Shown here one piece after another: positions 51,902-61,680 of a stretch of 64,000 nucleotides of DNA. The notes beneath the pieces are model-generated. The model was not told the DNA's origin. It saw only the letters and a list, made by a program, of their open reading frames with translations, and did no database searches. Origin of the DNA: Fragilariopsis cylindrus CCMP1102 (taxonomy: Eukaryota; Bacillariophyta; Bacillariophyceae; Bacillariales; Bacillariaceae). The translations under genes were made by a program, and so were the position numbers. Numbering within the stretch: the first letter of the stretch is position 1; every line of letters starts with the position of its first letter. The DNA is taken from contig FMBT01000332.1 of NCBI GenBank assembly GCA_900095095.1, positions 62,001-126,000 on the forward strand, read 5' to 3'.

Positions 51902-53395
51902 AATTTTAAGAAAAAAACGAGAAAAAAATCCACACGTAGAGAGACCATCATAAGCGATTCGGACTCCTCTACAGAAGCGGATCCACAAGCTGTCGAATTC
52001 GCCAATGCCCAAGCTGACCAAATTGCAGTAACACAACAACTTGTTGCACAACTTGGAAACCAACTCGACGCGAATGGACGGCTCCCGATCCGTCACGTAC
52101 CGCTCACGTTACAAGAACAGGAGTTGCTCACCGATACAATTCCATTGTTAGCCCCGGATAACTTGCATGGTGTGATCCAAATTATTCGAGATGCTGCCAA
52201 ACTTACTGGCGAAGAAGATGAAATCGACTTGGAAATCGATCAACTCGATACGCAGACGCAACAAAACCTTTTACGTTACGTCACTAAGGTAAGAATGAGT
52301 TATATTTTGAATATTTTGTTATTGTCGTCGTCTTTGTTAAGTTCAGTGATCTATATTTGTGATTTGCAATCGATCCGCTTTCACTTGTACTTGTACCTGT
52401 GTTCGGATCATGCGTTTCTCAATTTGTGTTGATCTCGTGTCCAGTTCATCAAGCAACCAAAAGGCAAAAAGGCAAAGGTGATCAAGAAGACGAAATCACC
52501 CACCGCTGAGGAGGAGGGTGTGATGTCCGTGGAGGAAGACAACAAAGCAAGAAGATGGTTACAGGACGCTGGATTCGATCCCGACGATGTCAACAAGGAA
52601 TGTTTTCTGTTCCATGACGGCGACTATTTTACTGGTGTCACTCCACTCATTTTTTTCGCCCGCGAGGGCAATCTGACAATGTGTCGGTATTTGTCTGCTC
52701 GTGGTGCCGATTGTCGAAAGGTAACAGCCGGCAATCGATCGATGCAGGCGTTAGGACGAGTTTCTCCCATGCTTGCCGCAGCGTCGAAGGGCAATATCGA
52801 CGTGTGTGACTGGCTGTTTCGGTATGGCGGGGCCAAAGACGATCTTCGAAGAACACCAAACAGCCCGGGAGCATCGCCCGTACATGCCATGTTAAACTAC
52901 GAGTGGATCTCGGATGAAAATCGATTTGCAATCATCCCCTGGATGATCCGTCATGGAGCATTTGCTCGTGCTGACGATAGTGGTGGCATTGACGATACTA
53001 CGATGAGGAACGATTTGTATCCAAAACGTCGTTGTTGGATGTTTGACAAACGACTCAATATACTGGTATGGGCACGGATGTTTGTGGCAGCACATGATAC
53101 CTTTCGATTGTTTCTCAAGGGAACCATCCTGTCTTCGCGTTCGATTCGTCGTCACAACAATTACTACGGAACGAGAAGTAAATACGTGAAAGTATCGCAG
53201 TCACCCGTGGCATTTTTGAGGGGAACATCCGGTATCCTGGAATTGATTGCAGCATATGCAGGAACACCCAAAGCGAACGATGTACGCACTGTGCGTCAAT
53301 TGATCGATCTCTTGTCTACGTTCATCGATGACACACCATTCGATGATGCGGAGGAAGAAGAAGAAGACGACGAATTCGACTACGGCAATTATTGA
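51902..53395 (+). CDS. NET-domain plus ankyrin-like protein, first exon not identified
   Basis: Exons seen: a 5'-open segment from about 51902 to 52288, and 52445-53395, with a phase-0 GT-AG intron (AAG|GTAAGA ... TCCAG). The open frame runs back to a stop near 51863 with no ATG, so translation must start in an upstream exon. The first segment has a basic, Ser-rich part (FKKKTRKKSTRRE..SDSDSS) and then a NET domain: LLAPDNLHGVIQIIRDAA ... DEIDLEIDQLDTQTQQNLLRYV, the extra-terminal domain of BET chromatin proteins, which binds short basic peptides. The second exon has ankyrin-like units (GVTPLIFFAREGNLTMCRYL, SPMLAAASKGNIDVCDWLF, SPVHAMLNY) and an acidic end. No bromodomain is visible. A role in chromatin or transcription is inferred. 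Confidence 0.75.
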
Positions 53396-54012
53396 AACCA
53401 TTTATACTCTTTTTGCCGTGAACCAGACTCGATCTAGCTGTCGACAGGTAACTATCCAAATATTGTTCATATACCAACGGAAACGGGAGGAATAGAAATA
53501 CAGAAGTCAAGTATCTTCTGAAATCATACCCATAATGCCATTAAAATATTGTTATCCTTAATCATTGTGTAGGACTATACAAATTAGTTGTACAGTATGC
53601 ACTATTTACACACATACAAGACATCGTACAAAAATGCTCATTAAATGTTTTCAAGTGAGGATGCCAATTAATTATTTTCATCCTGCTAAGAAAATCTACT
53701 TGAATACAATCAATTGATGTTGCCATGGTCAATTGTATTGTTCTACAATAGGAAGCAAAAGGTATGTATTACACATATAGATAGGTCATGGATATTACAC
53801 TAATGTCACAAGCATTTGTAGCTATTACTATATAATTTGTAATATTATCGACAACAAATAGAATAAAACGAGCTGGATGATTTTGATGACCAAAATTAGA
53901 GTAATAATATTAACACGTTCATGATGCTTGTCTTATTATGACCACCATGACATAACATCTTCTCCGTATGGAGAGGGTTCTTCTTCTATATAATTCGTCT
54001 TCAACTTTTTTT
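53396..54012. other. Intergenic between convergent genes
   Basis: AT-rich, 3' flanks only; no gene seen. Confidence 0.5.
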
Positions 54013-55152
54013 CTACCAACATCGTGATTGTATTTTTACTACATTTAAATCCCATTCATTTGCATCCATAGTCGGATTTTTATGTAATACTTTTTTCTTC
54101 GCATTATTTAATAATCGATTTACTTGTGACAACAATTTTTCTGCTGTTTCTTTACCTTCTGATGAATCTTCTACCTCGCTATCCAATACTTCTTCTAAAT
54201 CATACCTTGCTTGTACTAAATATGCAGCACCATCCATTTCACTACTCCCTCTGGATGTTATTTCATATCGATCATATTTACCAATTTCTATATTAGCTTT
54301 CGCTCGACGTATTCTAGATTTTTCATGATCATTCATAAATATTAATGCTTCTGTACTAGTTTCGGCTGCATCTTCATATTTACCTTTTCTTAATAAACAT
54401 TCGGCTTTGTTAGATAATACATTCACAATCTGTTGTATCTGATGTATTGGTGCAATAAATAAATAATTCTTGTTGTTATTGTTTGGAATACATGATAATG
54501 CATCATCATAATCATCGATTGCTTCTCTAAATTCATATCTTGTAAAATGATGGTTACCTTTCAATTTGCATTCCATAATACGTTTCATTGTTGTTTCTTC
54601 ATCAAGTCGACATATGGGTATCTTTGATGGACAACAACCTTCAACTAATCGACGTAATACACCATCAGCTAAATGTAAATGACGTTCATTTAATTTTTCT
54701 TGACATTCAATCATACTTTCTTCATTAGATGGATCAAAATTAATAAAATTTATATGATTTTCTTCATAATGATCGTCATCGTTGGTTGCTTTTTGTTGCA
54801 CCTTTTCTTCATGTTGTGCTTTTACAAAATCTTCTGCAAGTTGAACCATCATTCCATTAAATCCAGCAAATGACCACATACCATCGTATGCAAGATCGTT
54901 GTTAATACCACTAGTACTGCTACCACTACAACTGTTGCTGTTACTATTGGCGCTGGCACCAGTGCAAGTAGAAGTAGACTTGTGGTTGCCTTTGTCGTCG
55001 CCGTCGTTACCGTCGTCCATCATGCTATTCAGATTCTTCGTCGACATTTCTTTTTCTTCTTCTTTATTGTTTTCGCCTTTCGACTTCCTCTTTACCGGCG
55101 AATCACCTGTCTCCGACATTGTTGTAATCAGCAATGTTTTTTCTTCGATCAT
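54013..55152 (-). CDS. TPR-repeat protein
   Basis: Single exon, 379 residues from the first ATG at 55152 (a second ATG at 55119 is possible). The N-terminal 100 residues are charged and low-complexity (KRKSKGENNKEEEKE, then Ser/Asn runs). Tetratricopeptide-type helices follow: MECKLKGNHHFTRYEFREAI then DDYDDALSCIP, VLSNKAECLLRKGKYEDAAE then TSTEALIF, and IRRAKANIEIGKY...LVQARYDLEEVLDSE. TPRs are protein-binding scaffolds, often for chaperone tails; the arrangement is TTC4-like or that of a co-chaperone, but the partner cannot be told. It is divergent from the Nudix gene, with about 430 bp between starts. Confidence 0.75.
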   Translation of the reverse strand: MIEEKTLLITTMSETGDSPVKRKSKGENNKEEEKEMSTKNLNSMMDDGNDGDDKGNHKSTSTCTGASANSNSNSCSGSSTSGINNDLAYDGMWSFAGFNGMMVQLAEDFVKAQHEEKVQQKATNDDDHYEENHINFINFDPSNEESMIECQEKLNERHLHLADGVLRRLVEGCCPSKIPICRLDEETTMKRIMECKLKGNHHFTRYEFREAIDDYDDALSCIPNNNNKNYLFIAPIHQIQQIVNVLSNKAECLLRKGKYEDAAETSTEALIFMNDHEKSRIRRAKANIEIGKYDRYEITSRGSSEMDGAAYLVQARYDLEEVLDSEVEDSSEGKETAEKLLSQVNRLLNNAKKKVLHKNPTMDANEWDLNVVKIQSRCW

Positions 55153-55583
55153 AGCTATATTGAGTACAAGATGCAATTTGGCTACAAGCTACAACAATGG
55201 TGCTTTTTGTTCTTGTAGAAGCCGAAGTTTTCGTGTGACTTTTTGAGATTGGTACGGGTATGTGATATGGATATTAGTACTTCGTATGGAAGGAAAGAAT
55301 TGCCGTTGTGATAACAACCACGCGGTTTCTAACGCCCCGTGCTACTTCACGTGATTTCTTCGCGTACAGTACGTCCACCATACTACTTCGTAGTACGGTC
55401 GTAGTACTGTAGTCAAATTGAAGTGTGAGTGAGTTGAGTCGAGTCAGTCGAGTCGTTAGAGTCGATTCATGATGTCCTAAATAGAAAGATCTTGCAAATT
55501 GCACAAGACATAATTTCTTCACTTTTTCGTCACAATTAGAATGGTGACAGTATTTTATAAATATTTGAATATTATAACATATA

Positions 55584-56222
55584 ATGTCTTCCACACTGCT
55601 TGTACCACCATCGACCGGTAACGTCGTTCGTGTCGGTGTTGGTGTAATTATCACGGATCCGAAAGATACGACACGAGTTTTTTGTGGGATCCGAAAAGGA
55701 TCTCACGGCGCCGGATCACTCGCCTTACCGGGGTAAGTTTTTATTATCCTATTTATTCGTGAAGTGAGAATTCAAGTCAACTTTAATTGAAAGGAAAATG
55801 ATCTCCCTTTTTACTAAAATAGTCTACTGAAACAGTTCGTTTTTTGTGCTATCAATTAATTAATTAATTGATTATTCAGAGGACATCTTGAAATGTTCGA
55901 AAGTTGGGAAGATTGTGCAAAACGAGAGGTAAAAGAAGAATGCAATTTGGATCTTGAAATACCAATATATGGACACACTACAAATGATCCTATGCCATCA
56001 GAGAACAAACACTACGTGACAATATTTATGCTAGCGACGTGTAAAATAACAGATCCTATACAAAGACCAGAAAATATGGAACAGGAAAAATGTGAAGGTT
56101 GGAATTCGTATAGTTGGGATGAACTCAAGGTATATCAGAAGAGAGGTAAGCTATTTGGTCCGTTAGATTGCCTCGTTCAACAGAATCCAAAAGCAGTCAT
56201 TGATTTTTTAAGTGTTGCATAG
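55584..56222 (+). CDS. Nudix hydrolase, NUDT15-like, 2 exons
   Basis: Exons 55584-55732 and 55880-56222 are joined across a 147-bp intron (GG|GTAAGT ... TTCAG, phase 2), giving 163 residues. The splice rebuilds the Nudix box: LPGGHLEMFESWEDCAKREV then KEECNL, with the RExxEE metal-binding core. VRVGVGVIITDP, RKGSHGAGSLALPG, HYVTIFML and the EKCEGW region fit the NUDT15 group, which hydrolyses nucleoside triphosphates such as oxidised or modified dGTP. The usual family length is about 165 residues, so the gene is complete. Cytosolic, as no targeting signal is visible. A role in sanitising the nucleotide pool is inferred from the family. Confidence 0.9.
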
Positions 56223-56334
56223 AAAGAATAATGACGAAGACAGTTAAATAAATACTAATTGAAGACATTATTTCATTGAAGAAAGAAAAGCAACTATTAT
56301 TATTATTATTATTATTACGTGTATTATTATTTAT

Positions 56335-57228
56335 TTATTCTATTTTCTTTTTTGATATTTTTACTACATCATTTTCTTTGTTGTGGTAACAAATTATATA
56401 AAAAGCTGCCATACTTAATGGTATGTATGCATCGTATAGTAAATGACCACCATAATGTATAACAAAAGATTGACAATGAGTACTTTCTAACCACCCCACC
56501 AAACCCAGAGGTAGACTAACAATAATTCCGTACATCAGGTATGCAAATCCTTTCTCTTCTTTTGGTCTTACAATTTGATTCAAAGAAAATGCAAGTAGAA
56601 GAACCGTCTGTACATATGTAAAAGCAAAAGATGGTGCAACACTTAAGTTACCAAAGAAACTTAATATTGATAATACCATGATCCCTTTGAATGGTGTTTT
56701 TGGCATCGATGCCTTTAATAGTCCAATCCAGAATACTAAAAGTCCGACATTGCTTGAAGAAAAGAGTTCGTTCAATGCAACAGCCCATGATTCCTTTGTG
56801 TGTATTGTTGACATAATTGAAATATCATCATTATTTTTTTCTTCATTGAATAGTCCATTAGCAAGTCCACCATGGCCTAAACCATGAGCGATAACACCAA
56901 AAATACCATAAAAAACAAATTCATTTGCTGCTTCCATTCCATCACTTTTATGTAAGAAGAAATAAAGTATACCAAATAGACTTGCTAGTACTACATCTGT
57001 ATATAAACATAAATGATGAGAATTCCAATGCATCGTTGTTGGGTTTGAAATACAAAATCCATCCTTTGCCCATACAGAATCAAAATGGTGACTATCCTTG
57101 AAGAAAATAACACTTGTACAAAATGCAACCGTATTCAAGAGACATAATGCATACATTGCATCACCCATTCGTGCATACTTTGCCGTAGCCGTCGAAGTTG
57201 CTGTTGTTGCTGTTGCAGCGGACGGCAT
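56335..57228 (-). CDS. Uncharacterised polytopic membrane protein with His motifs
   Basis: Single exon, 297 residues. About seven hydrophobic segments can be seen (for example MYALCLLNTVAFCTSVIFF, LYTDVVLASLFGILYFFL, VLLLAFSL, LMYGIIVSLPLGLVGWL, IPLSMAAFYIICY). Conserved-looking polar residues lie near membrane ends: HWNSHHLCLYTD, GVIAHGLGHGG and ESTHCQSFVIHYGGHLLYDA. Clusters of His, Glu, Asp and Cys of this kind recall membrane metal-dependent hydrolases such as alkaline ceramidase relatives, but I cannot assign the family. An Ala/Thr-rich N-terminus precedes the first helix. The gene starts 730 bp from COX19, divergently. Confidence 0.65.
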   Translation of the reverse strand: MPSAATATTATSTATAKYARMGDAMYALCLLNTVAFCTSVIFFKDSHHFDSVWAKDGFCISNPTTMHWNSHHLCLYTDVVLASLFGILYFFLHKSDGMEAANEFVFYGIFGVIAHGLGHGGLANGLFNEEKNNDDISIMSTIHTKESWAVALNELFSSSNVGLLVFWIGLLKASMPKTPFKGIMVLSILSFFGNLSVAPSFAFTYVQTVLLLAFSLNQIVRPKEEKGFAYLMYGIIVSLPLGLVGWLESTHCQSFVIHYGGHLLYDAYIPLSMAAFYIICYHNKENDVVKISKKKIE

Positions 57229-57960
57229 TTTTGATTTTTTTAAATGATATGATATGACTGGAAGCGCGATGAAGACTTCGTCGAATTGTTTCTGAAGAGT
57301 TCACGTGATATTAATGTTTCTGATGTCTCGAATGGGGTGTATTGCAAGAGAGTAGTGGCTAGCGATGCATATCGATAGTTTAAACGTGATTAATGAGACT
57401 ATCAGCTCGCTTTCTTGGTTACAACTCTATGCCAGTAATGGTAGAACACGTCGTAGGCAATGAAGTCGTGTATTGATTGAGTGATGTCAACAACAAAGGA
57501 GATCCATTTTTTTTAACATTTATTCTTGCATTGGGCCATTTCGAAGTTCGCTCGTTCGCGCCACGAGTGACTCACCTAAAACTCCGACTCGACTCACTCG
57601 ATCAAACACATTCTCCCGCAATCTCTTTCTCTGCTTCGATTTATTGTTTCATGTTTTCGATTCTTCTAATTTTTGTTGACCCCATCATCCATCATCAATC
57701 ATACCGGTAACAATATAAACCTACGAAGTTTAAAAGTCTAAAAGTAATGCACGACAAAGTTAATACAGAAGTGCAAGCAGTTGATACTACGTTAACAGAT
57801 AGATTATTAGTACATTCCGATCGCTATTGAGCATTGATTTGACTCAATTCAATTCAATTCGATTCGATTCGATTCGATTTGATTCCAGGAACTGCATTGA
57901 ATTGCATTGCATTGCATTATTGCCATTCGATATTCAATATCATATCATAATATCTCTATC
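57229..57960. other. Intergenic between divergent genes
   Basis: Contains (GATTC)n near 57862-57887 and (ATTGC)n near 57897-57918 close to the COX19 start. No gene. Confidence 0.5.
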
Positions 57961-58856
57961 ATGTCGGCTATGAATTTTAGCACATCGAAACAATACGTAA
58001 AACCACCTCAACGAGGAGTATTCCCTCTTGATCATGATGATGAATGTAAACCCTTTATAAAGGCAAGTATACGTATACGTATATGTATTATTTTTAGATT
58101 ATTCATTCGCATATTATTCACCGCACCTTTGTCTATGCTACTTAATCTGACATGACGTGACGTGACGTGACGTAACATTCAATATTGAAGAAAATGATCG
58201 AATAAACTAAATAACTGTAATAATGCAGCAGCAATAACAACTCTCATCTCTGACATTATATATTCTTACACTTTCTATCATCATCATCATAAATACTGTT
58301 CTGCACTTTGTTTCTATTTCTATTTCTATTCCTATTTTTTAACTTTAAATTCATTCTACACAGAAATACCTGTCATGTCTGAATGATTCAAATGACGTAC
58401 ATCATAAATGTAAAGAAGTTTCAAAAGATTACCTTCAATGTAGGATGGATCGTCAACTAATGTCAAAGGAAAATTTAAATGATGTAAGTGTACACACAAT
58501 TTGAAGGGTAAAGTGTTATTATTGAAATTCATTTATGATTCGTTTTATTCATTTGCTATTCTATTCTATTCTATTCTATTCTTTTACCACTACTACTGTT
58601 TTCATTGTTATTATTACTGCTCCAAAACCAACCAAATACAAAACAAAATAAAATAAAGATGGGTTACGCTAAAGATAAAGATGTTGTTGGGGCACATGAA
58701 TATGATAAAGCAAAAGAAAAGGCAGGTTTTGTTGCTGGTAAACATATACATAAAAAGTCAAAATGGTGGTTCCAATCGAAAACAACCACAAGAACAACAA
58801 CACCAACAGCAGCAGTAACAAATAATAATGATATAAAAGAAGAAGTACAAAAATGA
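57961..58856 (+). CDS. COX19: COX19, CX9C cytochrome c oxidase assembly factor, 3 exons
   Basis: Exons 57961-58062, 58364-58483 and 58659-58856 (139 residues, all introns phase 0). COX19 is a small twin CX9C protein of the mitochondrial intermembrane space, required for copper delivery and assembly of cytochrome c oxidase. The N-terminus PPQRGVFPLDHDDECKPFIK then KYLSCL carries the first CX9C, completed only after splicing; exon 2 has the second, CKEVSKDYLQC, and RMDRQLMSKENLND, a family signature. Exon 3 adds MGYAKDKDVVGAHEYDKAK and a Thr-rich tail; this is longer than the usual family (about 90-110). The first intron has a GC donor (AAG|GCAAGT). The third exon's acceptor (AAATAAAG) is weak, so its start is less certain. 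Confidence 0.88.
58153..58172 (+). promoter_or_regulatory. Four tandem TGACG units in COX19 intron 1
   Basis: TGACG is repeated four times without a gap, followed by TAAC. TGACG/TGACGT is the established core recognised by many bZIP factors. It could equally be a simple 5-bp microsatellite. Confidence 0.4.
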
Positions 58857-59049
58857 TGATGCTTAAATTATATACAGTACTGTAAAATAAAAAATAACTG
58901 ATAGAGAAATAAATAAACACGCGATAATGATGAAGGACTTTTCTTATCTGACAGATTGATTTCTTCTTATTGTGCAGATTAAATATATCAATTTTTTCAA
59001 ATCGATACTACTAATATCCTGTATAATATTATTTATTGCACAATTCTTG

Positions 59050-60276
59050 TTAAAAATCAAGAAGAAGATCTGAGGATCGTTTTTCTTGTGTATTGTTATC
59101 TGAATACCCTGTAGCAGCTGCTGGATTAGAAGGAGAATTAAAGTCCATAAAACCAGTGGGATCTCCGGATCCTCCTCCTCCTGAAGGAGGTGCCATAAAT
59201 GGATCATGATGTGGAGGCTGCTGCTGCAGTTGAGGGGTTGTATACATCGGTGTTGTTGCTAATTGTGGAGGTGCCATAAATGGATCCAGTGGAGGTTGCT
59301 GAGTGTGAGTGGTGGCAAACATCGATGCCGGTGCTGATTGTGGTAGTTCCCCAGAGGTTGCTCCATAACTGGTGAAATTGTTGTTGTTGTGGTTGGTATT
59401 TGCGGTTGCCGGTGCGATTGATGTAGTTGTCGTTTCTTGTACCATGCCACTAATATCATTATTATTATCTGATATTCTTTTTCCTCCCAATGCAACTATT
59501 TCTTCTTCTTTTGCTTTCTTTTGTTTGTCCAAGGCATCTATATCCCCCCTGGCTGTATCGTAGACGTTCCTAATTTGACGATCGGTGGGTAAAAATCCTT
59601 CCTGATCTTCCGCATACACAAAGGCATCAAATAATGCTACACCAAAATCTTCCTTATGGCCTTTCATTAATCGATCCGTGATCGATAATTCTGCTTTCAT
59701 TTTCGTTTCCCCGCCATGTAAGTATCCCGCCTTACCAAAATTAAATAGGGACTGTCCGACCGATTCTGATTTGGTGGGAAAGGCCGCTGCACGATTCGTT
59801 TCTGCTTTTGCTAATTCTTCCTTTTGTGTCACCCGCCGGGCTGCTAATGCTAAAATTTCTTTTTGAGCCGTAATCATGAGTGGTCGTACTAACGTTGTTA
59901 GTTTGTCCCCCGCGGCATAAAAATTCTGTGATTGTGTTAATGGACTTAAATAATCATACATCGCTACTCCAAAGGATCGTTTTCGATTATCAATGGATCG
60001 TTCCACTAACACAATGTCCTTTATTATATTTTTATTATTATTTCGATGTGTAATGGCAAATTGAATCGAATTGAATTGAATGGTATATAAAATAAAGTAA
60101 ATATTATATATGAGAGAAATTCAGAATTAAAAATATATATTTCAGATTCAAGAATATTCCCGAGTAAAAATGAAGTCTTATATACTTACCGTTCTCAGCT
60201 TCGCTTTTTTAGCATGGTTCGTAGCACTGTCACCTAAATTTCTGGTGGAAGCGCTGATTGCATCCCAGAGTGGCAT
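59050..60276 (-). CDS. Coiled-coil protein with internal duplication and DPF motifs, 2 exons
   Basis: Exons 60276-60190 and 60018-59050 are joined across a 171-bp intron (ACG|GTAAGT ... ATAAAG, phase 0), giving 351 residues that start MPLWDAISASTRNLGDSA. Two related segments are visible: TDIVLVERSIDNRKRSFGVA then MYDYL (about 30-54) and KAELSITDRLMKGHKEDFGV then ALFDAF (about 134-160), each followed by charged helices. The C-terminal third is Pro/Gln-rich with PLDPFMAPP and HDPFMAPP, and ends in SSDLLLDF. DPF is a well-known ligand for the ear domain of clathrin adaptor AP2, and acidic/leucine ends bind clathrin, so a trafficking adaptor is suggested. The helical part could form a dimer like BAR-type modules. 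I do not recognise a named family. Confidence 0.75.
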
Positions 60277-60873
60277 CTTTATTTGTTGTTAGGTCTGCCT
60301 ATTGATTTATACAATAATGGTAGTAATATGCAGTATGTTGTTGATTAGGATGAGATGAGTGCGTCTTCAATACTGGCCTGTTCATCAATTGCTCGATATA
60401 TTATGATGTGTTGTACAGTACAATATATAAATAAAAGTGACCGCTAACTTACTTCTTCAGTCTCATCTATGTTTTCAATTATTCAGTCTCTTATCAACGA
60501 ATTCGAGTCGTGCATTTTTAAATTTGGGGGATACGTTTTTTATCATACATTTTTATCCACTAAATTAATCACCTTTACGTACTACACCGTACGGTAACGA
60601 GGTACAATAAACAACAATAACAACAAAAGACAACAAGAAGACAAGAAGCAAGGGTAGACTTTTAACCTTGTTACACTCTAGAATATTCCATCCCATCCTT
60701 GCTTACAAGTGACGATAACCTACATTTTGTAAATTGATATTTGTACGCAGTTGAAAAAAGCATTTCTGAAAACAATAAATTATAGAAGTAACCACATACC
60801 GCATACCGCATACCGCATACTATCACCTAATAAATCACCCATATACAATTAATTAATTAAACAACACACAAAA
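60277..60873. other. Intergenic between divergent genes
   Basis: Promoter space for the coiled-coil gene and U2AF35. Contains a short (CATACCG)n repeat at about 60798-60820. No gene. Confidence 0.5.
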
Positions 60874-61680
60874 ATGGCAAAACATTTAGCTCGTATCCAT
60901 GGAACCGAAGAAGATAAGGTCAATTGTCCCTTTTATTTCAAGATTGGTGCCTGTCGACATTCGGATCGATGCAGTCGATTGCACCACCGACCGGCCTTCT
61001 CTCCGACGATTCTGATCAAACATGTGTATCGTCACCCCGAGGCTCCATCAGCATCAGCATCACCCAACAAGAACGCCGGTGGGGACAATAATAGTAATAA
61101 TAATAATAATAAATCGACTGACGAAAGAAAGGCCTTTGAAGAATTTCTGATCTTTTACGAAGAAATGTTTTTGGAATTATCAAAATGCGGGAGGATTGAT
61201 GAGTTACATATCTGTGACAACTTAGGTGATCATATGATTGGTCACGTGTATTGTAAATTTTTCAATGAAGAAGATGCGAGTGATGCGATGCAGGCTATGA
61301 ATGGTCGCTTGTACGACGGCAGGAAGATGGAAGTAGAATTTTCTCCGGTGACGGATTTCCGTGAGGCACGTTGCCGTGATTTTGATGAAGAGGCCTGTAA
61401 GAGAGGTGGATTTTGTAACTTCCTCCATGCGAAGCCGGTTCCTATTTGTATGATCCGGAGCTTAGAGGCGGATTCGGAAACGGATCGTTGTCGTGTGGCA
61501 GAGGAACGGCGTGATCAGGACCGAGATGAGAGACGATCGAGAAAGAGAGATCGACGAGATCGTCGAGAACGGAAACGTTCGTCACGAAAGTCTAGTCGTA
61601 GGTCTAGTAGAAGCAGATCAAGATCTAGATCACCAGGGGGAGGAGGATCTGACGATGACAGTCAGTCTGATCGCGATTAA
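60874..61680 (+). CDS. U2AF1: U2AF small subunit (U2AF35), splicing factor
   Basis: Single exon, 268 residues. U2AF35 recognises the AG at the 3' splice site and works with U2AF65 and U2 snRNP. The first zinc finger CPFYFKIGACRHSDRCSRLH is followed by HRPAFSPTILIKH; the UHM/RRM-like domain runs from FLIFYEEMFLELSKCGRIDE to VEFSPVTDF; the second zinc finger is CRDFDEEACKRGGFCNFLH. A C-terminal RS domain (RRSRKRDRRDRR...SRSRSRSP) completes the family order. A poly-Asn insertion with PSASASPNKNAGG lies between zinc finger 1 and the UHM (about residues 58-83), which is not present in animal or yeast proteins. Start ATG 60874 is well supported by MAKHLARIHGTEEDKVNC. Nuclear. Intronless, as often for compact protist genes. 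Confidence 0.95.
   Translation: MAKHLARIHGTEEDKVNCPFYFKIGACRHSDRCSRLHHRPAFSPTILIKHVYRHPEAPSASASPNKNAGGDNNSNNNNNKSTDERKAFEEFLIFYEEMFLELSKCGRIDELHICDNLGDHMIGHVYCKFFNEEDASDAMQAMNGRLYDGRKMEVEFSPVTDFREARCRDFDEEACKRGGFCNFLHAKPVPICMIRSLEADSETDRCRVAEERRDQDRDERRSRKRDRRDRRERKRSSRKSSRRSSRSRSRSRSPGGGGSDDDSQSDRD

Noticed and set aside
52124-52432. Separate small gene beginning at 52124
   Set aside because: The codon is TTG and lies in the middle of the NET domain; the frame is open upstream and ends in an intron.
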